From NCBI RefSeq assembly GCF_020740795.1, contig NC_067287.1, positions 11,981,501 through 12,045,500 on the forward strand: a stretch of DNA of 64,000 bases, read 5' to 3'. The notes beneath the pieces are model-generated. The model was not told where the DNA came from. It did not search any database and saw only the letters and a program-made list of their open reading frames with translations. A program made the position numbers and the translations under genes. This document shows positions 51,201 through 64,000 of this stretch, in pieces (positions within the stretch are counted from its first letter, which is position 1; each line of letters begins with the position of its first letter). The stretch comes from Apus apus (lineage: Eukaryota > Chordata > Aves > Apodiformes > Apodidae).

Positions 51201-53807
51201 GTTTGAGTTAAAGAAACAACAATTTATTAAAACACAGAAGAGACTGAAGTTAGCTGAGTAATTTCAGAATGCATTTATAAGCAATTGCTTCATAATAATG
51301 TTTAAGGTTAAGTCCTTGGAAAATTAGCACCCTCTTGGCATCCTACTGATCCCAAGTTAACAATTCACATGATTATTGTCTTCTAGAAGTCATCACCTAA
51401 CTTTTGGGGGCTACTTATCTAATGCTACCTTACACAAACGTGACAAACTCCATTACAAACACAACACTGCTGGGAATGCAGAGTGCCTATCCTGTGAAAC
51501 TGGCTTACCCATAGTATCTGAAAGTAGAAGTCATACCAAGCCCAGCTGTGCTTGCTAAAGAAAAGGGGAAGTAGGACATTTGGGTCCCACTCCCATTGTT
51601 CCACCACATTCTGTCACATCTTTACTAAGTAATCTGTGAAGTCAATTTGAGCTTCATTCTCTGCCCAGCTGATTAAGGGGACAAATAACAGCCTACTGCA
51701 CCTATCAGTGCAGAACCTATGCTCTGGTCCACAGGTGAACAGAGCTGTACAACTACCTCGAGGTAGTCACCCACCGTGGGGCACCCTGCCTTCCACCTCT
51801 GGGGCCTACCTGGCACAACAGAGCCCAGGGGAAGCTGACAGCAGGGACCTTCCTCCTTCTACTCCCCAGGGAAACAAGGCTTAGGTGAGACACAACAAAT
51901 CCCACAAAGGATTCAAAGCAACCTCCCCTTTGACAGTCCCCACCAATTTTAAACCAGTTGAACGTTTTGCCACCATCACTGCTTTTCACTGCAGACCAGT
52001 AACATCCAGGAACCCCTGCTTTTTCATTGCCTGAATACTAAAAAGGGTTGTAGCTCCTGAAAAGACACACCCCATACAACACAATGACAACCACAGCTGC
52101 ACAAAGAAATCCACCTCTGTTCAAATAACTTTCAAAAACTAAGAGATACTGATGCCTCACAAACCACATTTTCTAGGAAGCCGAAGAACTGCTGTGGAAT
52201 CATCTTATACTGAAGCCAACAATCTCAAACAGGTCTACAGGATGTTCTCAAAGCCTTGAAAGTTCAGAAAGGCAGTAAGGGCCATGCTGAGACACACACA
52301 TCTGAACGTTGGTGACAAGCAAGATCCATCACAATTTTAGAAGAAAATGCTTAGGAAAACAACCCAGAAAGTTAATCCAATAAACTGATGAAAGCAACAT
52401 TCCTAGTGCTACCAGACTCAAAACAGTGATTTTAGGCATGAAATCGTACTTACTTTAGGTGGATTAATTCTCCATGGATAATCTGGAGCAGGAAAGCTAA
52501 AGCACTTCTCTAATTGCTAATTTTTTCCTCCCCTTTATGTACTGCTCTCCTCAGGACAAAAGCTGACATGCCTTTATTCTGCCTGCTTTCATACCTGCTG
52601 TTTTCATCTGCCTTAAGATCTACAGAGTTTAACATCATACTTCCCTTTGAAAAGGCCTATCTAAACCCAAACTTCCTTGTTATTCCAATACATTAGAGTC
52701 CAGTAAACAGGTTACTCAAGAATACTTACTGAAATAGTAGATTCATCTTACACTGTGCCTTCTTAAAAACCAAGACTAAAGTGGCCCTCAACCAACAGGA
52801 GCATTAACTCGGCAAAATTTCCATAATAACAGCCAGGAATAAATGATTGCAAAAAGCTAACTCCATTCTATAAACCTGTATATCAACTACACAGTATATA
52901 TATTTTAAGACCTCTGGAACACTCAGGGCTAACTCCTGGCTGAATTTCAGAGGCTGCAATTATAAGGGGTGGGAGGAGAACCCAACCAAACGTGCAACTG
53001 CCATGATGTGGTGAAGTTCAGCTGCTTTTAATGCTAGACCAATTTATGTCCACCAAGAATCAGATTGCAGACACTTAAGCAACTCTTTTTCCTTAAGGAT
53101 GACTGCTCATTTTTTAAAGTGACATAAACAGCTGTAGAAGCCATTGCATGAAAAAAGTTCAAGGACATAGAATCTAAGTTATATTAGGTGATTTTTATAT
53201 CAGTGTTTTTTTTCTACTAAACTGTTGTAACTTCACTGAAATTGCCCACTACAAAAGAATTATGTGGGTTTAGTTAAAAACAGTATCTACTGAGTTTTCA
53301 TTTCGATGTTAGATTCTTAAATACTAATGATCTAATCACATTTGAAAGGCATACATAAGTCTTAAATTAAGGCTGATTTAATGCAGGAAATAATTGAAGG
53401 CTGAAAGAATATTGAATTTCCATCTTTAGAGAAACAAAGGCAAAATAAACCCCAAACCTGTTGACACATTTTAAAAATGAAATTCAAGAAGCAAAATCGA
53501 GTTTGGAAGCTCAGGAAAACCCTAAACTCTCCTAAGCTCAGTTGATACAAACAACTGAAACACTTCATTTGAAATCAGTCTGTACAGAAGGCTATTTTTA
53601 AAATCCTTCCTTCACAAAACCGGAAAAAAATTAACCCTTCTGATGGTACCACATTTTACCACTTCATTATTTTCCATCAGTGAGTAACTGTTTTCTGTGC
53701 AGACCAGCCACTAGAGGGTAGTGGTTCACAAGTACCAAATACAGACATGCAAGGACGTACATTTTAATATTATTTTTTTTCCCTTCATTTTTATTTTTAA
53801 ACCACAC
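48213..53807 (-). other. SLC49A4: SLC49A4 intron between exons 3 and 4
   Basis: About 5.6 kb of AT-rich DNA with no recognised internal gene or transposon. It contains an A-run near 50803-50817 and T-runs near 50101-50112 and 50969-50979. Confidence 0.8.
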
Positions 53808-54076
53808 CTGCATAGAGCACAGCCTCAATGCGGTCCTTGATGTGCTCGGTGTTGCTCTGCGACAGCAGGGGGACCGGAGATGTTCCATTAGGAGGTGGCA
53901 CCACAAGAGGTCCCACTAGAAAGGCGCCAGCAGCGCCCAGGTAATTGAGCAGGGAGGCAATGGCTGTGGCTGTGGCACGTTCATCTGGAGAAAACCACGT
54001 TGTGGAAAGAAATGGTGCTGCATTCATCACAGTTGGCCCTGCCAAGCCATTTAACAGCTGCCCTCCATGAATCAGC
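53808..54076 (-). CDS. SLC49A4: SLC49A4 exon 3 (TM4-TM5 and luminal loop)
   Basis: A 269-bp exon with acceptor TTCTCTCTTGCAG before 54076 and donor GTGTGG after 53808. Completing an Arg codon, it encodes [59 protein letters not shown], then [20 protein letters not shown] and [10 protein letters not shown]. The [14 protein letters not shown] block is the MFS signature of this family after TM4. PNGTS carries an N-glycosylation sequon (53881-53889), in the luminal loop known to be glycosylated in mammals. The loop after it differs most from human, while both ends are nearly identical. The first coding exons, about one third of the protein with TM1-TM3, are not in the window. Confidence 0.97.
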
Positions 54077-54828
54077 CTGCAAGAGAGAACAGAGACCACA
54101 GTAATTTGGATGACAGTTGCTTGCTTTCTTCTCTTTTTCTTCTCTTTTTTAATTAAAAATATCATGTAAGATATTGAGTGCTGGAGCTGCACAAAGAAAT
54201 GCAAGTTCTGTGCAAAAAGAGGATATTCTATACACTAAAAGAAGTCCAATTAGACTGATTTAAAAGAATCCGAACCTACTCTGTTCTCATTACCTCAGAT
54301 AAATGGAGAAGCAAATGTTCACTACAAAGCAGGATAGGAAGAGGGAATAAAAGGGATCTCTTTGAAAAAAGGTACCATGATAAGATGTAAAAGTAGAAAA
54401 GGTGTAGTAGCACGAAAGCTTTAAATTACAAATGCCTTCAACTTGACCCCTTGCCTGCATAAATCCCAACAGAAAAATTAAATTAGTTGTGGCAAAACCA
54501 AAATTGAATCACTCATGCAAAATACTCTGCATACTTTTTCACTGTATTATGTTTTTATTTACACACAGAGATGAGCTCTATGTGCTTACAGGGGCTGGGC
54601 TGTTGAGGTTTCCAAGATAAATGTCTTCTCCAGCAATCTGCCTGTTCTCAACATACTTTTTGAAACAGCCAAGCAAACCCAGATTTTTCTTGTGTTTCAC
54701 ACTCACTGGAATGCAACAGGTAAGACTGGTGACATAGCAGAGATAGCACTTCCAGGCAGTGAAGTCTAAAAACTTTGACTCACATTAGTACAACGAGAGC
54801 ATACAGAGATGACTTTTTGAAGCCTCTT

Positions 54829-55095
54829 CACAGAATCACAGAATCCTAGGGGTTGGAAAGGACCTCGAAAGATCATCTAGTCCAACCCCTCCTGCCAGAG
54901 CAGGATCCCCCACAGCACATCACACAGGAACGTGTCCAGGAGGGTTTTGAATGTCTCCAGCGAAGGAGACTCCACAACCTCTCTGGGCAGCCTGTTCCAG
55001 TGCTCTGTCACTCTCACAGTAAAGAAGGTTTTTTTTCTGATTTTTACATGGAACGTCCTATGCTCCAGTTTGCACCCATTGCCCTCTTCTACATG
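54829..55095 (-). mobile_element. CR1 LINE fragment (minus orientation)
   Basis: It starts with CACAGAATCACAGAATCCTA (the 3' terminal repeats read on the other strand), then GGTTGGAAAGGACCT and AGTCCAACCCCTCCTGCC, followed by the typical CCTCTCTGGGCAGCCTGTTC block. It is 5'-truncated after roughly 270 bases and sits in an SLC49A4 intron in the same orientation as the gene. The plus-strand frame at 54853-55125 is antisense and meaningless. Confidence 0.92.
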
Positions 55096-58000
55096 AGGAA
55101 GTCAGCCAGAAACCTTCCACTTTGACTTTCCCAAAAAGTGATCAACCATGAAAGGCAAAAGCGTTTTGGAATTTATATAAAAACCTCATGTCTAAAAAAT
55201 GGCTAATGATTCAAACAAAACCAGTGCAATCCTCCAAAGCAGATCTATCCATCATGCAAGAAAATGGTGGCAGATGATGTTTTTAAATGGGTGATGTTTT
55301 TCTAAGCATAGCAGGAACTCCCTGTTATTGCTGCAAGACTTGAGTTGTCAGACATAAGAAGGTAAGGCCTGAAAACAGTGAAACATAAGCTAGCATTTAG
55401 GCAGTGTTTCAAGCCAAAAATGGCTGAATAATATACATCTTAGCAGGAGGTTTTTTTACAGCATACAAAGGAACAAAATATGCAAAATAAATGCTGACAG
55501 ACAATTTATCAAATTAACAAGCTAGCTTGCAATAAAAAAGAATAACTCTACTGATTGTCAGTGGATTAGAAATTATTTTTGAATATATATGTATAAATAT
55601 ACAGAAAAAAAGAAAAAGCTATTGCGTATTATCTGGAGAACAAACTTTTCAAGTTGGGACACAAGTAATATCCATCCCCCTTAAATACAAGCAATTAATA
55701 CTTGTTCTTTTTTTCCCCATTTTGTTTGTGTTTTGAAAGTTCACTTAGTGAGGATTTGTTTCATTCCTATTTGTTCATTATGTGCTTCAGATGGACATTA
55801 CCAAGGCATGGTCAGGCCTTTTTAATGCTTGTTAAACTGAGGCACCCAATAAAATAAAATGACATAATTTAAAATAAATAGAAAGAATGATCTAAATAAT
55901 AATGTAGTATAGTTTTCTGGAGGAGGCTGCACAAATCCTTTATAGTTACTCTACAACTCAGTGTTTTTGGACAAACCAAAGTAACCTTGTGTACTTAGGT
56001 ATTTTTATTCTACATTAAGTTACCCTCAAACTTACTTGAAACTATTCCAGGATACTTGCTTCCTGGAAATCTCTGAGGAGCTGTGCTGCACCCCCAGAAA
56101 TAGCTGCATTTCAGTAGCAAGTGAAGTAACAACAGCGGCGTATAAAGATTTTTCCTTCAGTATTTCCTCTTGTTCTACAGTGAATTTAATGTTTAAATTG
56201 TAGTTTTGTTATTCTGTGCTAAGAAAACTGCATTACCACAAAATAACTTTTATAGCTACAGGTGCCATACTAACATTTCTGTTCATTTATACCAATATGA
56301 TAATACTGTTTTAATTCAAATACACCTACTCTATCAAATTCCTAAGGGCAAATAAAACTCAGTAAAACCAGAAAGAAGTACAATAGTTCTTCTGCAGCAC
56401 CTATGGGCATATAGGCACCTCACCTGGTAGAAGAAAAGTTTTGCAAAAAAACCCCAAACAAAAGATGCAGTTTATATATTGTGAGAATCACACATACTTC
56501 TTTTCATGTACTTACACTTCAGGTTTCTAGTACATCTATCAAACTCAACCATCTGAATAAAGTTCTGTAACTGACCCCTATACTCGATGGAGAAACAGAT
56601 GTTAATTTTACTTTGCACATCCAAAGGGAGAAAGCAGTATCTTAATCCAGAATTTTAATTCTACGTTACTTTTCTGTCTTTGTTTGTTTGTTTTTTTCAA
56701 AGAAAGAGACAGTTTTTGTGTCTTCCGTGGGTCTCTTATGTTGGTGTTCTCCTGACTGCTCTCTCTCCTGCCCAGTGTATTGGCTGTTCCCACAGATCTG
56801 TTTTTCCACCTACTTTTTTGGCATTTACCAAGCTTGATGTTACCTTCCAGGGTAGAGCACCACCCTTCATATTGCCTAATTTTTCCAACTCTATCATATC
56901 TGGGTTAACAAACACTATTTTCAGACTACACTGCCACTGATAAACAGACTACTACCTCCAAATCTCTGCATATGAACACAGCCTAAACCTTATTTTATCT
57001 CTTTTTTCAATAGTGGCTTGATTTAAGCTACTTTTTCCTGAGAAAAGGATTGTTTGCTTTGTTCCTCTATACACCCTTAACTCATTTCCCTAGAGAGGCA
57101 GGGATGAGAGATTCAAAATGTGATTCAGTTCATTTCCTAAGCTACTGCTCCAGGAGACATATGTAGCAGCTGCTTCATCTGACACAGAAATATGAACACA
57201 ACAATGTTGGTGGCTTTTTTGCTGTTTGTTACAGCATCTTATCATCTCGGAAGTAATTGGAGTCTCACTGCCCATAGGAGTCTCCTCTTGTAGAGCACCA
57301 GTGCTAAAAATTGCTCCAATAACATGAGACATTTGTTTCTGTTACTCCCTGATTTTCTTCGTGTTTCTGCTACTGAAAGGGTGCAAAGAGCAACTACATT
57401 TTTCCCTGTCACTATTTCAGTTTCATTCTGCACAAGATTTTTCTTCCCTGAGAAAAGGGCTAACAAGATAACTTTAGCTCAGGACACACAGATGGAAAAA
57501 CATTTTTCAGGCTTACTACACTAACAGGGTAATTTTCACCTCTGATTTATCCAGTTCTGCTCTGCTTTCACATGTGCTACTTATCCAATCATCATCTAAT
57601 TAATTTCATGTATCAAAAAGTAGAACATTATTGAGGTCAAATAATAGAACATAACACAAGAGCAGAGGCTTTTAAATCACAATTGTGAAAGAGAAAATTG
57701 GAAAAAATGACACCAGAAATTCATCCCTTACTTAAAAAATAATTTATGACTGTCTATCTTAAAGCAAAAGCTGGGAAGTAAACATCTATCCAAAATATCT
57801 TGCTTTTAGCCATTTCAGAAGCCAGGTAAGACACTCATTTCAAAATGGCAAGGTTTTTTTGCACAGCTGACCTCTGCACTTGTGTGCTCTGGCAAACCTC
57901 TAACTCGCAGCTGAACACAAGCCCTTTACAGAAAAAAAATATAATTAAAAATTATTTCAGGACTAGTGGTAAATGCTGGTGCCAAATGTGCCAGAGCATC

Positions 58001-61000
58001 ACAGTAATGGATAACTTATCCATTTACATTATGTTTATACCTATGTGTAGGTACACACATACAAAAATACTCCAAAATTAAAGAAGAAAAACTCTTATTT
58101 GATGATATTGTAATCCCTTTTCCAATTTTTTCTCAAGTCACATTATATATAACATAGATTATATGGTCTTCATCACTTCCCTGACAGAAGACTTTATATG
58201 AGTACTAAGAAGTAACCTGGTTATGCCTCCTTTATTGAGTCTCTGCTGTCACTACTGCAATATCCTAACAGGCAAAACAATAAAAAATGCATAAGACTAT
58301 AAATGCTGAAATTACAATATCACTGAGAAAACTGCATATGGAAAAAAAAAAGTGGGAACCAACAGGAAAAAGGTTTCAGTGATTGATGATAATACCATAT
58401 AGTTAAGATGGGAAAGAGCTTCCATTTACAGTTGGCTTTATTTATCTTTTGCTGCCTGTATGGGTTGAAACTTTTCATGTATGTCACAGTCCTGACAGGT
58501 ATTGGACTTAAGCTGTTGAAAAGCTGGGTGTTACATAAACATTTTTTTTTAAATGTAAAAAAACTTAGATATTCAGTGTTTCTACTGCAGTACATTTCAC
58601 GCCTGGACTTCACAGAATTTTAAGTGACAGAAAATCTCATTAGGAGCCGTACTCAGCTGGGGAAACAAAGGCAACAGTACAGGGAAAATTACTTACTCAA
58701 AAAATTGCTTCTAATACAACAGATTGAAACAGCAACACTAAAACAAGTCTCCAAAGCTCAGCTCTGAGATGTGTTAATTGAGCCTTTTTTGGGAAGGCTG
58801 GGACTGAGGAAGTCCTATCACTATTTTAACACTGACTAAGAGAGTGGAAAACACATTTTCACCTTTTCTTTGGCAGGCAACACAGGGGAAGCGTGAGGCC
58901 ACTGGCCCCAGTGCATTGCTCTGAGTCTCTAAACAGGGATTTTCTCTACCAGCCTCTAATGAACCCCCCATCAACAGGGAAATAAGGTTCCTGTGGGTCC
59001 TGGGAGGGAGCAGAACTCATCTCAAGAGGCACGTGAATATGAGATTTGGTGCAGGTTGTTCTCCTGAAACCTTTACCATGCTTTTCCTACAAGCTGCCAC
59101 AAGAATTGACCACTTAGTCGTTATTCAAACTGCTACACAAATGCAATAAAAAAACCAAACCCTGGTAATTCAGTTTTGCTATTGTTTGGCAAAGTGCCAA
59201 GAGTCACGAAGCCACAGAGAGCACCAGGCTGCTGCTGCATGAAGCCAGCACTGCAGCATGGCTCTTAGTCTGGAAAAGTTTAGTAAAATAATTGCCGATT
59301 CTAACAATTAACACAAGAAGGGATTTCTGGATAAATAAGTCAATGCTTTACAGAAATGGATGGCTGATTTTTTTTTCACCTTGTCTGATATTTTCATTCA
59401 CTGAAAGAAGTGGATTGTTCAACTGCTAATTTGGAAGACAAATAAGTTTACATAGCAATTAGCTCATTGTGGGAACTACTGGAAGCAAATGAAAGAGACC
59501 TTTCCACTGGAGGACTTCAGAGCACTTTTCAAGTGCTATTGAACTTAGCTTCACTACAAAGCAAGTAAGTACTTTCTATTCTAGAGTGCCTACATTGATG
59601 CATGATGCAAGTTGCTTGCCCAGGAGAACGAATATGAAAAGATAAGGACTTAATCCACATTATACATTAGGAGATTTATTATACCTCGGAGGGAACAGCT
59701 ACCAGTTTTGTAAAGAACCAATTCTGATTTTTCACAATCAAATTACTAGAAAAGTCTAGAGCTTTTCCCTTAGGCTCACCAAAAAAAACACAACAAAAGA
59801 ACCCTCTAATAAGTGGAACCTTTTCAGGTACTTTTTAAGGCACAGATAGAATTAGGGTGGTCAAGCCCATGTTTTACAGCAATTCACTGTTACAGAATAC
59901 AGGGAGAACCCGATGAAAATGCTGTCCTGTCCACAACCCAGAGAGAGTGCAGCAAGGCTCTGTGTCTGGAAAAGAACTGGAGAGAAAGATATCTCTGTGT
60001 AAAGCAATGAATTCATGTATTAAGAATAACATTCTGAAAGATGAATTTCATGGAAATACACTTCCTTTCAATATTTTCATTAAATGGTATATTTATACTA
60101 CAAAAGCTTTATGCCTTCTGTATATTCATGGATCGAGGCCATTAGGTTTTTTCATCTTGTTTTTGATGCATGCAACCATTGATATGTGGAATAATTTAAA
60201 GTTGTTTTTCCCCATCAGTAAAAAAAATTATTACAAGCAGAAAGCCTGAGTCACTGTGTGGTAGATTATCTCCAGCAATAAAGTGAAAAAGAAAAAAAAC
60301 TTTTGAAAATGTACTGTCTACCATTTTCATCAGGAATTGGACTCACATCACCCATTGTACTAACTGTGGCCTCAGCACAATTGGTCTCATCATTATGGGA
60401 ACAGACTTGGAAAGAACCATAGCATCTCCCAGGCATCCCAGCCTCATGCCTGTTCTCCCACTCTTAAAACAGCAAATGCATTTGCAATGATCTGCAAAAC
60501 ACTGAGTTGAGGTTTTAAATTTAAAATTATTGGAAAAGCAGATTTACTCCAAAACTATTATTGCTGAGAGTCTACCAAGAAGGGAGACAATGATTTGCAA
60601 GGAGAGGAAGCAGCAATCTCAGGCCAAGACCCTGACATCTCTATCAGATGTCCCAACAGAGGAAAGGGACAAGGTGGGTGCACAGAGAGACCCCTGGCAG
60701 TACGGTGACAAACTCACCCACATCCTCACATCATTAATGCCTTGTTCTTGTGCAGCCTTCACAGCTGCCACACAGCTTAGAAGACAGTTTCTTCACTTAA
60801 AGCTCTACCCAAGTTTGAAGGATGAGGGCACATGAAATCAAAGCTTATTTTTGACTTCTTATTTATTAAAAGTGAGGGGGTTTTCTTTTTCTTTTAAAAC
60901 TAACCCACTCCACAAATTGATTATTAAAAGCAGACATCATTAAAGCAACACTAACAGAAGACACACTCGTCAAATAGGAACAGACCAAAAATAAACAGCA

Positions 61001-61871
61001 TTGCTGTAAACATAAAGTAGGCAATTACATTACAGACTAATGAGGCAAAACATACTGAAACAAGTTATCAGGGAAGGGCACCAGGACTGCCTGCTACCAG
61101 GGAGGAAGCTGATGAAGACTACTTAGCACAAAATAGGTCCTAAGTAGGATCTTTAGTAACAGTGTAGGAGTGTACAGGAGATACAGCAAACTGGGGAATG
61201 GGAAAAACAAAACCTATTTAAACCCTGCCATGCAACTTTTCACTGCAAGAGCATGAGGATGTTTTGATTATAATGCAGCAACTTTAATATAAACTCAATC
61301 AGTATGAATTCTTCTTAAAGGACAGAAATCAGCTGACAGAACATGAGTCCCAAGATTAAGGCAATGAGCTCAATATGATGAAAAAATTAAAAGCCCTCTA
61401 CTGTTGAGGATAACACTTGCCATTCTATGAGATGGAGCTAAATAGCCCACAGAGAATACAAATTCTCATGCCTTCCACCTTAGGGCCTAGCTGAGGCCTT
61501 GTAGAAATGCTGCCCATTAAGTATTGCTGCAATACCAACCTTTTCTGAGATTTCACAGTTTCCTTTAATATATCTGCTGGATTTACCACTCCAAGAATTT
61601 ACAGTCTGTAAATTGCTAATTCAGCAAGTCACCCCTGTCGCTGGGGGAGGCACATGACACCCACAGTGTCACGGCAGAAATCCAGCAGAGGAGCAAGAGG
61701 AAAGAGTGTTTGTCACCAAAACTGTCAAGCTGCCTCCTGATTCCACCACGGCTGTTTCAGCTGAAGGAGAAGCCAGTTTGGCTGCCACCTAAGCTGCAGC
61801 ACTGACAAGCAGCTGCTGGCACACAAGGAGACAGGCAGCGCGGGCAGCAGCCGGCGGGACCACTGGGCAGC

Positions 61872-62560
61872 CATAGAATCATTAAGGTCGGAAGGGACCT
61901 TAACGATCATCAAGTTCCAACCCTCCTGCCATGAGCAGGGAACCCTACCACTAGACCAGCTTGCATAAAACCTCATCCAACCTGGCCTTAAAAACCTCCA
62001 CGGATGGGGCATTAACAACCTCCCTGGGCAACCCATTCCAGTTCCTCACCACCCTTAGAGTGAAGAAATTCTTCCTAATATCTAACCTAAATCTTCCCTC
62101 TCTCAGTTTAAAACCATTAGCTCTTGTCCTACCACTATCTTCTCCGATGAAAAGCCCTCCCCAGCTTTCCTGTAGTCCCTTCCAAGTACTGGAAGGTGCT
62201 ATAAGGTCTCCCTGGAGCCTTCTCTTCTCTAGGCTGAACAGCCCCAACTCCCTCAGCCTGTCTTCTTAGCAGAGGTGCTCCAGGCCTTTAATCACCTTGG
62301 TGGCCCTTCTCTGGATCCTCTCCAACAGGTCTGTATCTTTCTTGTGCTGAGGGCCCCAGAACCGTACACAGTATTCCAGGTGGGGTCTGACCAGAGCAGA
62401 GCAGAGGAGCAGAATCACCTCCCTGGCCCTGCTGGCCACACTTCTTTTGATGCAGCCCAGGATACAGCTGACTCTCTGGGCTCCAGCACACACTGGTGGC
62501 TCATGTCGAGCTTCTCACCCATTACCACCCCCAAGTCCTTCTCCTCAGGGCTGCCAGACA
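61872..62560 (-). mobile_element. CR1 LINE fragment with reverse-transcriptase C-terminal remnants
   Basis: It starts at CATAGAATCATTAAGGTCGG. On the minus strand it retains broken coding sequence of the CR1 ORF2 reverse transcriptase C-terminus: segments such as EKDLGVVMGEKLDMS (around 62500-62545), KRSVASRAREVILLLCSALV and RPHLEYCVRFWGP (around 62370-62460), then [10 protein letters not shown] and [19 protein letters not shown] (around 62060-62220). These segments fall in different frames (62266-62493, 62415-62609 and 61951-62247), so the copy is frameshifted and inactive. It is truncated at its 5' end, and my upper limit near 62560 is approximate. Confidence 0.93.
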
Positions 62561-64000
62561 GACACTTCAGCACCCACCGAACCCGCCTCTGCCAGCAGGA
62601 GCACAGCAAAGCAGGAACAAATCGTCACCACTCAGGAACAACTCACGGGACCTCTCGCCTAAAACAGCAGCTTTGGGGTAGAGGTTAAAAAGTACAACCT
62701 CCATACAAGGTGAAGGCAATAAAACAAGCTAAACTTCTAAATTACAGGTCTATAAAGATTAAATATTCCCCATGACAACCTACCTGTGAATGACCTGTTT
62801 CCTTTTTCCCCCACTCACCTTTTTGGATACTATGGATTAACCCTGCTTACCCTTGCCCAGCACTGCAGCCAAAGCACAAACCAGCAAGCACCATCAGCAC
62901 CCAATGAGGGCTCCATCTTAGCATCCCCCTTCTGCACTCCCTCAGCTATAGCACACAGCATGCAAACATACTCAGCTTTTTATTCCCAGAACCACACTTT
63001 AAATACTCTTTTCATGTCTCTTCCTTAGTGAGTTAGGGAGCACACAACATGCATCACTCTCTGTCTTTATTTTTTACAGGCAGGTTCTTCTCCCATCCTC
63101 CCCTAAAAGGCTCATTTCATTCTCTGGGACATTTAATTCCTTTTCTCCACAGCTGCTCCAGTTTGGGGTGGGGGTTTTTTTGAGCACAGATCTATGTTCA
63201 GCATTGCCAGGGAATATGAGAGTCCTAATAAGTCCTTTCTTTACTGAATTACCTCCTCTGAGGTGGCCCTTTTTTCATGCATGAGAATGGTAGCGCATAG
63301 TCTCATGATAAGATGATCCCATGACATTGTTTGGGCTTTCAGGGATGAAAAAAGGAAAATGTGGAACTATTCACAAGTTTATCTAACAAGAATAAAATAC
63401 TTGATACAAACTAGGTTGCAACTAGCTAATAGAAACAAAACGTTCCAAAGCTGTAGTAAAAGCAAATCTGCAAATATCATAAAAGGAAAAGTCAACATCA
63501 ATGTACCTAAGAGCAGGCAAAAAATTTCCAATACCTAGGAAGTGGTGTTATGAAAGAAAAAGCCTTTTTACAGGAACTACCAATTACCATTGTGTCACCA
63601 TAAAGGCATTGTAAACAAACTCTCCAGTCTCCACTGTCATTCTCTGTGTTACTGCTTTCCTGGCTTCCCAGCAAATGTTCTAATGATACTTACTGCCACG
63701 AAGTGCCCTCTCACTGCTGTGATTCAAGGTCATCATAACTACTTCTCTGTTGCAAAATCTAATGGGAAGACTAAACCCTACCAGCCCGCAGCATACTAAG
63801 TTCTAATGAATTGCTTAATTAATGTGTTCAATACAAATGACAAATTATGTTACATTCTTTACTTCCACATCTTTAATTATCCGGTCTTTCAAAACATTTT
63901 AAGAAGTCTTACATCACATGGTCAGTCTTAAAAGCCATAGAGTTATGGCTATGGGCTGATATCATCATTTCCTTCTTTCTTATACATTTCAGCTCATGGA

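Larger units (their letters stand above)
54077..64000 (-). other. SLC49A4: SLC49A4 upstream intron (partial)
   Basis: About 9.9 kb upstream of the first visible exon, continuing past the window edge. It holds two CR1 fragments (54829-55095 and 61872-62560) and otherwise AT-rich unique DNA. I searched the minus strand for the preceding coding sequence (expected to encode TM2-TM3 and end in a basic pair before the Leu-Ile-His-Gly) and saw none, so it lies beyond 64000. Confidence 0.7.

Noticed and set aside
61951..62493. Reverse-transcriptase-like frames as a host gene
   Set aside because: They are frameshifted remnants of a CR1 LINE ORF2, identified by the terminal repeats and typical C-terminal motifs.

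Overview
The window looks like a bird (or at least sauropsid) nuclear chromosome. Coding DNA is sparse and split into short exons with GT-AG splice sites. Introns are long and AT-rich. The only clear interspersed repeats are three 5'-truncated CR1 LINEs with the usual CATAGAATCATAGAA-type ends, and there is no bacterial-style gene packing. Almost all open frames that can be found here are chance frames in non-coding DNA.

Two genes can be supported, arranged tail to tail. On the plus strand, the last coding exon of SEMA5B (class 5 transmembrane semaphorin, end of the cytoplasmic tail) lies at 4454-4609. It is preceded by intron and followed by a probable multi-kilobase 3' UTR reaching perhaps to a poly(A) signal at 10726. 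On the minus strand, seven exons of SLC49A4 (DIRC2, a lysosomal major-facilitator transporter) lie between 54076 and 23253. In transcript order they are 53808-54076, 48083-48212, 42910-43018, 42235-42302, 37233-37360, 26628-26810 and 23253-23368 (stop). All seven have consensus AG acceptors, the first six have GT donors, and the reading phase is conserved across every junction (1003 coding bases, about 333 residues). They match the C-terminal two thirds of the human protein as I remember it. The first exons, probably two, must lie beyond 64000. The SEMA5B-SLC49A4 pair is also convergent on human 3q21.1, which supports both names.

Layout: 1-4453 SEMA5B terminal intron; 4454-4609 last exon; 4610 to about 10750 probable 3' UTR with an AT microsatellite cluster; about 10750-15900 intergenic DNA with a 1.07-kb minisatellite of 15-bp units (12228-13296) flanked by a G-quadruplex motif; about 15900-23252 intergenic DNA and SLC49A4 3' UTR with one CR1; 23253-54076 SLC49A4 exons and introns; 54077-64000 upstream SLC49A4 intron with two CR1 copies.

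I found no new gene system. The most unusual structure is the minisatellite. It has a codon-multiple period, several open frames on both strands, and recurring CRE-like GACGTCA motifs.
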